Shown here one piece after another: positions 55,920 through 63,821 of a stretch of DNA of 64,000 nt. A program made the translations under genes and the position numbers. Source of the stretch: JAGRGG01 sp965217265 (GTDB lineage Bacteria; Pseudomonadota; Alphaproteobacteria; Geminicoccales; Geminicoccaceae); contig CBDCHP010000018.1 of assembly GCA_965217265.1 (NCBI GenBank), positions 1,108,133-1,172,132 of the forward strand, in the 5' to 3' direction. The stretch's first letter is position 1. Every line of letters starts with the position of its first letter. A model generated the notes under the pieces. That model was not told where the DNA came from. It ran no database searches and saw only the letters and a list, made by a program, of their open reading frames with translations.

Positions 55920-57347
55920 ATGCCACGTTTTGCTTTGCCGACCGCCCGCGGTGTTGCGGCCGTGATCCTTCTCGCGGCCGCCCCCGCCGTCGCCGCCCCG
56001 CTCGCCTGGACCGCGCCCGGCAGCGCGTCGGGCTACGTCGTCGACCTGCGCGACGGCGAGAAGACCTTCTCGTCCGAATGGTACAGCGCCGAGAGCCTCG
56101 GCTGCGCCGACGACAAGAGTTGCGTGCTCAAGGCGGACCACGTCCCGGCCCGCGCCGACGCTTGGCGCTACCGCCCGATCTACGGCAGCAAGAAGGGGGC
56201 TTGGAGCGGCTTCGAGACGATCGCTCAGAGCAACGATCGGGTCGACGCCGGCGGCGAGGACGCCGAGGGCACTGGTTCGGCGCGGGCGGCGGTCTCGATC
56301 GTCGGCAGGGCCAGTGCCCCGGCCGCCGTCGGCGGCAGGGTGCCGCGGATCCCGGCCCCGCTGCCCAAGCTGCGCGTCTACCAGTTGGAGGCGTCGGGTG
56401 TGCAAAAAGTGTCCGGCGGGCCGGACGAGGACCTGCTCCTGGTCAGCCCGAAAGGGACGATCGACGGCGCGTTCCGGATTGAGGTCGACGGCTTTCGCGG
56501 CGTCTACTGGATCGGCGGCTCGCTCAACCCGGCCCCAATCGGCTGGCTGAACACGCCCAAAGGGCAACGGGTGGAGGGTGTGGGCAGCCTCGTTCGGATC
56601 CGCACCCACGCCAACGCCCAGGGGCGCCCCTTCATCGTCCTCGGCCGCTTGAAGCTCGACACCGACAAGATCACGTTCGGCGACTTCATCCAGGTCGGCG
56701 GCGCCGCCAAGGCCGGCGACTGGGGCGACTGGCCCGACGTCTGGCGCTGCCGGATCAAGGCCGAACCGCTCTACGGCTGGAGCGGCTACTACGGCGGCTC
56801 GTTCAGCAAGTACGTCTCGCACAGCGACTTCACCAAGTTCGAGACCGGCGGCGTGCGCCACTCGTACGCCGCTAAGATCGACGTCGCCTGGGGCTACCAG
56901 GGCGAGTTCGTCCTGCCGTCCTACGCCTCGAACAAGCGCCCCTACGCCGGGCCGGACGGCTACGGCACGGCGCACTACTGGAACTACGTCGCCCGCGTGC
57001 GCGCCAACCCCGGCATCGGCGCAAAGGCGACGCCGATCGCCTTCTTCCTCGCCCGCGGCTCGAAGGAGGTCGCGGCCGGCGACCACCTGACCTACGTCTT
57101 CCACGACGGCGTCTACCTCGACGCCCCCGGTGCCGCCAAGCGCGCCGTCATGCCCGCCGGCGGCGCCTACGGCGTGCGCGAGGGCGACGGCTACCTGACG
57201 TGGCCGAGCCCGAACGGGCGCGACTTCGTCCAAGGCCGCATCGAGCGCGGTGATCGCAGCACGGTGGGCGATGGCGAGGTCGGCTCCAAGCACCGCGTCA
57301 CCGACCGCGCCGGGCTCGTGCGCACGATCAAGGGCTTGTGCGACTGA
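55920..57347 (+). CDS. Secreted protein with beta-helix-like repeats
   Basis: 475 residues from ATG at 55920. Signal peptide MPRFALPTARGVAAVILLAAA, cut near PAVAAPL. A short fibronectin-III-like part follows (WTAPGSASGYVVDLRDG), then a region reading GAFRIEVDGFRGVYWIGGSLN and RPFIVLGRLKLDTDKITFGDFIQ, with the look of a right-handed parallel beta-helix (pectate-lyase fold). No catalytic site is recognised. An exported polysaccharide-active or surface protein is possible. Not in an operon. Confidence 0.75.
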   Translation: MPRFALPTARGVAAVILLAAAPAVAAPLAWTAPGSASGYVVDLRDGEKTFSSEWYSAESLGCADDKSCVLKADHVPARADAWRYRPIYGSKKGAWSGFETIAQSNDRVDAGGEDAEGTGSARAAVSIVGRASAPAAVGGRVPRIPAPLPKLRVYQLEASGVQKVSGGPDEDLLLVSPKGTIDGAFRIEVDGFRGVYWIGGSLNPAPIGWLNTPKGQRVEGVGSLVRIRTHANAQGRPFIVLGRLKLDTDKITFGDFIQVGGAAKAGDWGDWPDVWRCRIKAEPLYGWSGYYGGSFSKYVSHSDFTKFETGGVRHSYAAKIDVAWGYQGEFVLPSYASNKRPYAGPDGYGTAHYWNYVARVRANPGIGAKATPIAFFLARGSKEVAAGDHLTYVFHDGVYLDAPGAAKRAVMPAGGAYGVREGDGYLTWPSPNGRDFVQGRIERGDRSTVGDGEVGSKHRVTDRAGLVRTIKGLCD

Positions 57348-57575
57348 GCCGCAAAGGGGCCGTGTGCCGCTCGCCCGAAGCATTTTCGTGCCAAGCCGGG
57401 CCAGCCCTTGCGTCGAGAACAGGCGCCGATGCGAGATGATGGGGTGTCCCGCACGAACCCACGTTTGTGCGGGACACCCTGATTTCGTAAGCAGACCTTC
57501 GAAGCATATCACAATATCGCTGAACGACCGACGCCCCGGGTCGTCGAGAGCGTGACCTCGGCGTTCGATTACGGG

Positions 57576-58049
57576 TCATCCCGCCGCCGCCCTTTCCAGC
57601 GCGGCGATGTCGATCTTCTTCATCGTCATCATCGCGTCCGTGGCGCGCTTGGCCTTGGCGCGGTCGGGATCGGCGAGAAGCTTCGGCAGGATGCGCGGAA
57701 CGACCTGCCACGACACGCCGAACCTGTCCTTCACCCAGCCGCACTGCTCATTCTCGGGGTGTGCCGAGAGCGCCTTTCGATAGCGGTCGACCTCGGCTTG
57801 CGTCTCGCAATCGACCGAGAGCGAGATCGCCTCGGTGAAGGGGTAGCCCGGATCGCCGTTGAGGCCGAGAAAGCTGCGCCCGGACAGGGTGGAGTACACC
57901 ACCAGCACGTCGCCCTCCTTGCCGCTCGGATAGTCCGGCGGCGCGCGCGTGATCTGGTCGATGCGGCTGCCCGAAAACAGGCCGACGTAGAAGTTTGCGG
58001 CCTCCCCGGCCCTGCCGTCGAACCACAAGCAGGGGCTGATCGCGTCCAT
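57576..58049 (-). CDS. VOC family protein, PhnB/3-dmu-like
   Basis: 157 residues from ATG at 58049. Begins ISPCLWFDGRAGEAANFYVG and ends with CGWVKDRFGVSWQVVPRIL and AMMTMKKIDIAALERA, the full pattern of the 3-demethylubiquinone-methyltransferase-like VOC group. In spite of the name, enzyme activity is unproven. Third gene of a minus-strand cluster after DUF1428 and another VOC gene, all divergent from a MarR regulator. Confidence 0.92.
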   Translation of the reverse strand: MDAISPCLWFDGRAGEAANFYVGLFSGSRIDQITRAPPDYPSGKEGDVLVVYSTLSGRSFLGLNGDPGYPFTEAISLSVDCETQAEVDRYRKALSAHPENEQCGWVKDRFGVSWQVVPRILPKLLADPDRAKAKRATDAMMTMKKIDIAALERAAAG

Positions 58050-58062
58050 CGTTTCTCTCCTC

Positions 58063-58830
58063 TCAAGCCTTGCGCGGGCCGACGAGGCCGAAGCGCGCGC
58101 CCTGGGGGTCCTTTGCGACCAGCGAGAAACCGCCGCCGGGGATCTCGTCCGGCCCCTGGATCATCGTGCCGCCGCGCGCGATGAGCCGCTCGACGGCGGC
58201 GTCGATTTGGGGGACGAGGAAGTAGAACTGCCAGCCGTCGCGGCCGTTCGGCGTCCGGCCCATCACCGCGCCGAGGCAGGTGCTGCTTGAATGGAGGAAG
58301 CGGTAGTCGCCGAGCCCGTCCATCGGCATCGCGCCGTCCTGCCGCCAGCCGAACAGGTCGGCGTAGAAGGCGATCGCCGCCTCGGGATCGGCGGCCGTTA
58401 ACTCGTTCCAGACGGCGTGGCCGGGCGTCGCCTCGTCGCTCGTCGTGAAAGCTTGGCTCTCCGCGTCGCTGGCGCCGCGCATGACGTAGAAGGCGGCCCC
58501 TTGCGGGTCCGTCGACCATCGCCATGCGCCCGACGCCTTCCATCGTCGTCGCGGGCATGTGCACCGCGCCGCCGGCGTCGGTGATCGCTTTGATGGTCGC
58601 GTCGACGTCTTTCACGCCGATATGCCGAGCCATGTCGGGCCGTTCTTCATGCCGTCCGGCTGCTTCATCAGCCCGGCAATCCTCTCGCCGTCGGGCGCCG
58701 TGACGATTCGATAGCCCGTCTCGCCGGGCGCGATATCCCAGCCGACCACGTCGGCATAGAACGCCTGCGCCGCGTTGGGATCATCGCTCAGCAGTTCGTA
58801 CCAGATCGGTGTGCCTTCACGATTAGGCAT
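58063..58830 (-). pseudogene. Two-domain VOC protein with two compensating frameshifts
   Basis: From ATG at 58830 (MPNREGTPIWYELLSDDPN) the first VOC domain runs to PTWLG near 58630, where one base is missing; the next frame gives IGVKDVDATIKAITDAGGAV and MEGVGRMAM, and an extra G near 58515 restores the last frame (MRGASDAESQ, then HAVWNELTAADPEAAIAFYAD, FSLVAKDPQGARFGLVG). Between the two indels all residues fit the family, so these look like sequencing errors or very recent changes. Glyoxalase-like, about 255 residues when repaired. Confidence 0.8.
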
Positions 58831-58854
58831 CGGTCTTCTCCTCTCAATCCAGCG

Positions 58855-59208
58855 TCACTTGTCGTCCAGCACGACCTCGAAGCCGCCGAAGATCATGCGC
58901 TTGCCGTCGAACGGCATCGGGTCCGCCATCATCGCGGGCATCTCGTCCATCACCTTCTTCATGCCGGCGTCGCGGGTCGTCTTGTCGGGCCGTTCGATCC
59001 AGGAGAAGACGACGGTCTCGTCGCCCTTCGCCTTGACCGCGCCGTAAAAATCGGTGGTCTCACCTCTCGGCACGTCGTCGCCCCAGCACTCGACGCAGCG
59101 CAACGCACCCTGCTTGCGGAAGACGGACAGGCCGTGTTCGGCGTGTTTCTTGTACTTCGCCTTGTTGGCGGTCGGCACCGCCGCGACGAATCCGTCGATA
59201 TAACTCAT
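58855..59208 (-). CDS. DUF1428 family protein
   Basis: 117 residues from ATG at 59208. Begins YIDGFVAAVPTANKAKYKKHA, with ECWGDDVPRGETTDFYGAVKA and the C-terminal MPFDGKRMIFGGFEVV, a full match to DUF1428 (dimeric alpha-beta barrel). Function unknown. First gene of a minus-strand cluster with two VOC genes, divergent from the MarR gene 99 bases away, hence probably under its control. Confidence 0.93.
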   Translation of the reverse strand: MSYIDGFVAAVPTANKAKYKKHAEHGLSVFRKQGALRCVECWGDDVPRGETTDFYGAVKAKGDETVVFSWIERPDKTTRDAGMKKVMDEMPAMMADPMPFDGKRMIFGGFEVVLDDK

Positions 59209-59272
59209 CGTCCTTCTCCTTGTTTCGGTTCAGGCGGCCGGCACGGCGCCACCGTCGATGGGGAGCATTCGG

Positions 59273-59301
59273 TTGACATCAAGAGTTGATATCAACATAT
59301 T
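59273..59301 (+). promoter_or_regulatory. Promoter with embedded palindromic operator before the MarR gene
   Basis: TTGACA (59273-59278), 17 bases, CATATT (59296-59301). The perfect palindrome GTTGATATCAAC (59285-59296) sits in the spacer and touches the -10 box, exactly where a MarR dimer would block transcription. It probably serves both the MarR gene and the divergent DUF1428 operon. Confidence 0.6.
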
Positions 59302-59307
59302 AATCCC

Positions 59308-59769
59308 ATGTCAAACGATAAGCCGGTCCCGCGCCCTCCCGTCCCGTATGCAACGACCCTTCTCGTCCGCGATCATTGCCTTTGCCTGCATACCCAGCGC
59401 GCCGCCCGGGTCCTGGCGCGGCGCTTCGACGAGGCGATGCGGCCGGTCGGCCTGAAAAGCGGGCAGTTCTCGCTGCTGATCTCGCTCAACCGACCCGAGC
59501 CGCCCTCGATCGGCTCGGTCGCAGCACTGCTGGCGATGGACCGCACGACGCTCACCGCCAACCTGAAACCGCTGGAGCGGCGCGGACTTTTGCGGATAAT
59601 CCCCGATCGAGCGGACCGCCGGACGCGGCGCTTAGTGCTGAGCGAGGCCGGTCGGGCACTGCTCAAGGACGCGGTGCCGATCTGGGAGCAAACGCACGCC
59701 GAGATCGAGGGCGCCGCTAGCGGCTTCGATGCCGATCAACTGCGCGACGCCCTTCGCGCGCTGGCGTAG
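59308..59769 (+). CDS. MarR family transcriptional regulator
   Basis: 153 residues from ATG at 59308. Winged-helix core with GLKSGQFSLLISLNRPEPPS, VAALLAMDRTTLTANLKPLERRGLL (recognition helix region) and DRADRRTRRLVLSEAG (wing). Two cysteines near the N-terminus (DHCLCLHTQ) could sense oxidants. Its promoter contains a palindrome suited to autoregulation, and it is divergent from DUF1428 and VOC genes that it likely controls. Confidence 0.93.
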   Translation: MSNDKPVPRPPVPYATTLLVRDHCLCLHTQRAARVLARRFDEAMRPVGLKSGQFSLLISLNRPEPPSIGSVAALLAMDRTTLTANLKPLERRGLLRIIPDRADRRTRRLVLSEAGRALLKDAVPIWEQTHAEIEGAASGFDADQLRDALRALA

Positions 59770-59803
59770 CGAGCGGACATCGGTAGTGTGCAGAGTTGGG
59801 TGG

Positions 59804-59952
59804 CACGCCTCGCGTCCGCTGCGCGGGGCTTTTCTTCTTTTTGTTTTTGCCAGTGTTAACGTAGGAGGCTGGCCACGCCGCCGAGGGCCAGCCTCGGGTA
59901 AGAGCAAAAAAGAGAAAAAGAAGACCGCGCGTCAGCGCACGCGCAGCGTTCT
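59804..59952. repeat. Stop-codon-anchored palindromic repeat (copy H)
   Basis: Left arm CTCGCGTCCGCTGCGCGGGGC with a long T tract, right arm ending CGCGCAGCGTTCT. Core in the copy B orientation (CCAGTGTTAACG, GGCTGGCC, GAGGGCCAGCC). This is the exception: no gene stops within its ends; the MarR gene ends 34 bases before it. Confidence 0.72.
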
Positions 59953-59997
59953 TGCCAAAACAATCCGAAATACTCCCAACGTCTTCGAGGTCCTGCC

Positions 59998-60855
59998 ATG
60001 TCACCCCTGGGGCTCGCGCTCGTTCTCACCGCCGCGTGCTGCCACGCGACGTGGAACTTCTTCGTCAAGCGCGTGAACGGCGGGCCGGAACTGGTCTGGC
60101 TGTTCTCGGTCGTCTCGGCCGTCCTCTATCTGCCCGCCGCCGTTTTCGTCATGATCGTCGAGCGGCCGCATTTCGGGATCTGGCAACTCACCTTCATCGC
60201 CGGCAGCACGACGCTGCACCTCGCCTACTTCTTGCTGTTGCAGCGGGGCTACCGCGCGGGCGACCTCTCGCTGGTCTACCCCGTCGCCCGCGCGACGGGT
60301 CCGCTGCTCGCGACCGCGTTCGCCGTCGCGGTGCTGGGCGAGCGCCCGTCGCCCCAAGGCCTCGTCGGCGCCCTGCTCGTCATCGTCGGGGTGCTGTGCC
60401 TGACGGGCGGGTTCAAGCGCGGCGCCCGGAACGCCTCGACCTCGCTCCTCTTCGGCCTCGGCGTCGGCGTGCTGATCGGCAGCTACACGGTCTGGGACGC
60501 GCACACCGTGTCCGCGCTCGCGGTGCCGCCCTTGATCCTCGACTACGCCGCGAGCCTGGGCCGGATATTCCTGCTCTTGCCCCATGCCCTGCGCCGCCGG
60601 CCGGCCGTTGCCGGCTACTGGCGCGAGCAGCGAACCGCCGTGGTCTGCATCGCGGTCTTCAACCCGCTCGCCTACATCCTGGTCTTGTACGCCTTGACCT
60701 TCACGCCGGTCGTCTACGTCGCGCCGACGCGCGAGGTGAGCGTCCTGCTCACGGTGCTCATGGGCACCGTGTTGTTGCAGGAGGGCGAGCTTGGGCGGCG
60801 CGTGGGCTGGGCGGCGCTGATCCTCGCCGGCATCGCGCTCCTGGCGACCGGTTAG
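59998..60855 (+). CDS. DMT superfamily (EamA-like) transporter
   Basis: 285 residues from ATG at 59998. About ten membrane segments in two EamA halves: ALVLTAACCHATWNFFVKRV at the start, then YPVARATGPLLATAFAVAVLGE closing the first half, and APTREVSVLLTVLMGTVLLQ in the second. Probably exports or imports a small metabolite; the substrate is unknown. Flanked by repeat copy H and, convergently, a hypothetical gene. Confidence 0.9.
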   Translation: MSPLGLALVLTAACCHATWNFFVKRVNGGPELVWLFSVVSAVLYLPAAVFVMIVERPHFGIWQLTFIAGSTTLHLAYFLLLQRGYRAGDLSLVYPVARATGPLLATAFAVAVLGERPSPQGLVGALLVIVGVLCLTGGFKRGARNASTSLLFGLGVGVLIGSYTVWDAHTVSALAVPPLILDYAASLGRIFLLLPHALRRRPAVAGYWREQRTAVVCIAVFNPLAYILVLYALTFTPVVYVAPTREVSVLLTVLMGTVLLQEGELGRRVGWAALILAGIALLATG

Positions 60856-60868
60856 GAGGTCAGAAGGC

Positions 60869-61720
60869 TCAGAGCGAGCTCAAGCTCAAGACCGCGTTCG
60901 AGGCGGCGGCCAGCACCTCGCCGGGCGGCGGCGCGTCCGACGCGGGCGGGGCGATGCCGGGGTAGGCGGCGTCCAGCGTCGCGAGCGCCGCTTGGGCCGC
61001 CTCGGCGGCGCGCGGCTTCTTCGCCTTCAATTCGGCCATGATCGCCTCCGCCCGCGCCGCCGCCGCTTGAGCGAAGCCGTAGCCGTCGAGGTAGGCCCCG
61101 CCCGGCTCGTCGCCCGCCATCGCGAGGCGGTACTGTAGTGCTGCCCGGTCGATCATCTCGGCGATGGTCGCCGCCTGCGCTTCGAGGCTGACTTTCCCCG
61201 GCGCGTGCCCCGCCGCCGCGTCCAGGGCCGCCCCGACCTCGGCCGCCGCCGCCTCGACTTCGTCGATCGACGCGCCTTCGCCGGCCACGGCCACGGTCCG
61301 ATCGAGCGCCGCCGCGAACGGGTCGGCGCCGAGTTCCGTCAGCACCGGCTCCAAATCGACGTAGACCTCGCCGATCGGGTGGGCGAACATCTCCGTGCCC
61401 GCCTCGTGGTCGTCCGCCGCGTAGGCCGCGGCACCGGCGAGGTAGTGCGCCCGGATCACGTCGAGCGCGGTAAGGTAGGCGACGGGGTCGCGCCCGACCA
61501 AGCCGGGGTCGATGCCCGCCTCGCCGCCCTCGCCCCCGCCTTCGCCACCCTCGCCACCTTCACCGCCAGCCTGGGCGAGGACGATCGCGTCCGCGGCGGC
61601 GTGGCTCGGTTTGGAAGTCTTGTAAGCTGCATCGACTTCAGCTTGCACCACCGTCGGCCCTATAACGGCGCCGATCGCGGTGAGGCTGGTCCAGATGACG
61701 AAGCGCTTGCGCTTGTTCAT
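60869..61720 (-). CDS. Hypothetical exported protein with Gly/Glu repeat
   Basis: 283 residues from ATG at 61720. Signal peptide (FVIWTSLTAIGAVIGPTVVQA), a low-complexity GGEGGEGGEGGGEGG linker near residues 52-68, then an alpha-helical, Ala-rich domain (DPVAYLTALDVIRAHYLAGA, HPIGEVYVDLEPVLTELGAD). No family recognised; the helical domain is reminiscent of imelysin-like iron-uptake proteins, which would suit the neighbouring PiuC gene, but this is a guess. Divergent from that gene by 26 bases. Confidence 0.7.
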   Translation of the reverse strand: MNKRKRFVIWTSLTAIGAVIGPTVVQAEVDAAYKTSKPSHAAADAIVLAQAGGEGGEGGEGGGEGGEAGIDPGLVGRDPVAYLTALDVIRAHYLAGAAAYAADDHEAGTEMFAHPIGEVYVDLEPVLTELGADPFAAALDRTVAVAGEGASIDEVEAAAAEVGAALDAAAGHAPGKVSLEAQAATIAEMIDRAALQYRLAMAGDEPGGAYLDGYGFAQAAAARAEAIMAELKAKKPRAAEAAQAALATLDAAYPGIAPPASDAPPPGEVLAAASNAVLSLSSL

Positions 61721-61746
61721 TCGCTTTTACCTTGGAAAGGTTCCAG

Positions 61747-62418
61747 ATGTACTTGCCCCTTGGCAACGTGTTGAACGCCGAAGACCTGGTATCCGTCAAT
61801 TCGATCGTCTCTAAACTCGCCTTCCAGGACGGCCGCGCCACGGCCGGCTGGCACGCCAAGACCGTCAAGGACAACCTTCAAGCGACCCCCTCGGCGGCCC
61901 TGCGCCAAGCCCAACGCCTGATCGTGGACGCCCTGCAACGCCACGAGGTCTTCGCCGCCTTCGCGCTGCCCAGACGCATCCTGCCGCCGATTCTCGCCAA
62001 GTACGTCGAGGCGCAGCGCTACGGCAGCCACGTCGACGACGCGATCATGTCGACCGCCGAGGGCCCCTTGCGCACCGATCTGTCGCTCACGCTCTACCTC
62101 GATCCCCCCGACGCCTACGACGGCGGCGAACTGGTGATCGAGACGCCCGGCGGCGAGGAGGCGATCAAGCTCGCCGCCGGCGACGCCATCGTCTACCCGT
62201 CCACCACGCTCCACCGCGTCGAGCCGGTGACGGCGGGCGAGCGCCGCGTCGCCGTCACCTGGGTGCAAAGCCTCGTGCGCGACGCCGCCCAACGCGAGAT
62301 CCTGTTCGATCTCAAGCGCGCCCAGCGCCTCGCCTATCAGCGCGGCGGCAAGGACGACCTGTTCGACCTCGTCACCAAGGCGCACGCCAATCTTTTGCGT
62401 TGCGTGGCGGAAGTTTAA
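61747..62418 (+). CDS. Fe(II)/2-oxoglutarate PKHD-type hydroxylase (PiuC/YbiX)
   Basis: 223 residues from ATG at 61747, with GGAAAGG before it. Iron ligands in the order H-x-D...H: RYGSHVDDAIM, then PSTTLHRVEPV, and the 2-oxoglutarate Arg in ERRVAVTW. PKHD/PiuC proteins usually sit with TonB-dependent iron receptors and take part in iron uptake. No receptor is in the window. The TAA stop is in repeat copy I. Confidence 0.93.
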   Translation: MYLPLGNVLNAEDLVSVNSIVSKLAFQDGRATAGWHAKTVKDNLQATPSAALRQAQRLIVDALQRHEVFAAFALPRRILPPILAKYVEAQRYGSHVDDAIMSTAEGPLRTDLSLTLYLDPPDAYDGGELVIETPGGEEAIKLAAGDAIVYPSTTLHRVEPVTAGERRVAVTWVQSLVRDAAQREILFDLKRAQRLAYQRGGKDDLFDLVTKAHANLLRCVAEV

Positions 62419-62549
62419 CGCTTCGCGTGCGCTGACGCGTTTTTTGCCAGTGTTAACGCAGGAGGCTGGCCGCGGCGCCGAGGGCCAGCCCCGAACAAAA
62501 GACAAAAAAGAGAAGAAAAAAGCCCGCCGCAGGCGACGCGAAGCGTTCA
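62416..62549. repeat. Stop-codon-anchored palindromic repeat (copy I)
   Basis: Between convergent genes: the left end contains the TAA of the PKHD hydroxylase, the right end the TCA (complement of TGA) of the dihydroorotase-like gene. The left T-rich arm is shortened, so the element is 134 bases. Core in copy B orientation. Confidence 0.8.
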
Positions 62550-63821
62550 ACCATACACCCTCCGCCCATCGACCAACGTTCTTATCACCCGTCCCTGGAC
62601 GAGGCGTCCCTCGAAGGCGGTGTTCTTGGCGAGCGAGGCGAGGCCGGCCTCGGTGATCTTCCAGGGCGCTTCGGGGTCGAACAAAGCGAGGTCGGCGGGG
62701 GCGTTGATCGCGAGCCGGCCGGCGGCGATGCCGAGCAGGCCGGCCGGGGCCGAGGTCAGCGGGCGCAGGACGTCGAGCAGGGAAAAGCCCTCTTCGTGGT
62801 GCAGCTTGAGGCTGACGGCGAGCATGGTCTCGACGCCGACGACGCCGAACGCGGCCTGGGCGAAGGGGAGGCGCTTGCTGTCCTGGTCCTGCGGCGTGTG
62901 ATCGGAGCAGACCGCGTCGATCGTGCCGTCGCGCAAGCCTTCGACCACGGCGAGCCTGTCGGCCTCGGCGCGCAAGGGGGGGCGGACCTTGGCGAAGGTG
63001 CGGTAGCCCTCGACCTCCAGTTCGTTGAGTGCCAAGTGGTGCGGGGTCGTGGCGCAACTGACTGGCAGACCCGCCGCCTTCGCCCGGCGCACGGCGGCGA
63101 TCCCTTCGGCCGTCGAGACGATCGCGACGTGGTAGCGGGCCCCCGTCAGTTCGACCAGCTTCAAGTCGCGCTCGATCAGCATCGCCTCGGCCACCGGCGG
63201 CACGCCGGCCAAGCCTAAGCGCAGCGCGATCTCGCCCGCGTTCATCACGCCGCCCTCGGCGAGCGAGGGCTCCTCCGCCTGCTGCACGACCAGCGCGCTC
63301 AAGCCCTCGGCGTAGCGCAGGACTTTGAGCATCACCTTGGCGCTCGCGAGCGGCCGGTCGCCGTCGGCGAACGCGACGGCGCCCGCCTCCTGCAACAGGG
63401 CGAGTTCGGCCATCTGCGCCCCGGCCAAGCCCTTGGTGATCGCGGCGTAGGGGTAGACCTTGACCGACTTGAGCTGCCGCGCCCGCCGCGCCACGAACTC
63501 CAGCATCGCCGGGTCGTCGATCGGCGGCGTCGTGTCGGGGAGGACGGCGACCGAGGTGACGCCGCCGGCGGCGGCCGCAGCAATGCCGCTCGCGAGGCGC
63601 TCTTTGTGCTCCGCCCCCGGCTCGCCGAAGCGCACCCGCATGTCGACGAGGCCGGGCGCGAGGCAAGCCCCGTCGCCCGCGACGATCTCGGCGTCCTCGG
63701 GCCCGTCGAGTGCCCGCCCGATCGCGGCGATCCGGCCGTCGGCGACGAGGAGGTCGCCCGCCTCGTCCAGGCCCGTCGCCGGGTCGAGCAGGCGGACGTT
63801 CTTGAACAGGGTCGGGCGCAT
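62547..63821 (-). CDS. pyrC: Dihydroorotase-like protein, probably non-catalytic
   Basis: 424 residues from ATG at 63821, coupled to pyrB (TGATG). Overall a class I dihydroorotase (PGLVDMRVRFGEPGAEHKE, SCATTPHHLALNE, AVCSDHTPQDQDSKRLPF), but the metal-binding HxH after PGLVD is RVR (Arg62, Arg64), so zinc binding at the alpha site is lost. Such PyrC' (PyrX) proteins beside pyrB form a structural partner of aspartate transcarbamoylase in pseudomonads and others; a true dihydroorotase would be elsewhere. Its stop lies within repeat copy I. Confidence 0.88.
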   Translation of the reverse strand: MRPTLFKNVRLLDPATGLDEAGDLLVADGRIAAIGRALDGPEDAEIVAGDGACLAPGLVDMRVRFGEPGAEHKERLASGIAAAAAGGVTSVAVLPDTTPPIDDPAMLEFVARRARQLKSVKVYPYAAITKGLAGAQMAELALLQEAGAVAFADGDRPLASAKVMLKVLRYAEGLSALVVQQAEEPSLAEGGVMNAGEIALRLGLAGVPPVAEAMLIERDLKLVELTGARYHVAIVSTAEGIAAVRRAKAAGLPVSCATTPHHLALNELEVEGYRTFAKVRPPLRAEADRLAVVEGLRDGTIDAVCSDHTPQDQDSKRLPFAQAAFGVVGVETMLAVSLKLHHEEGFSLLDVLRPLTSAPAGLLGIAAGRLAINAPADLALFDPEAPWKITEAGLASLAKNTAFEGRLVQGRVIRTLVDGRRVYG

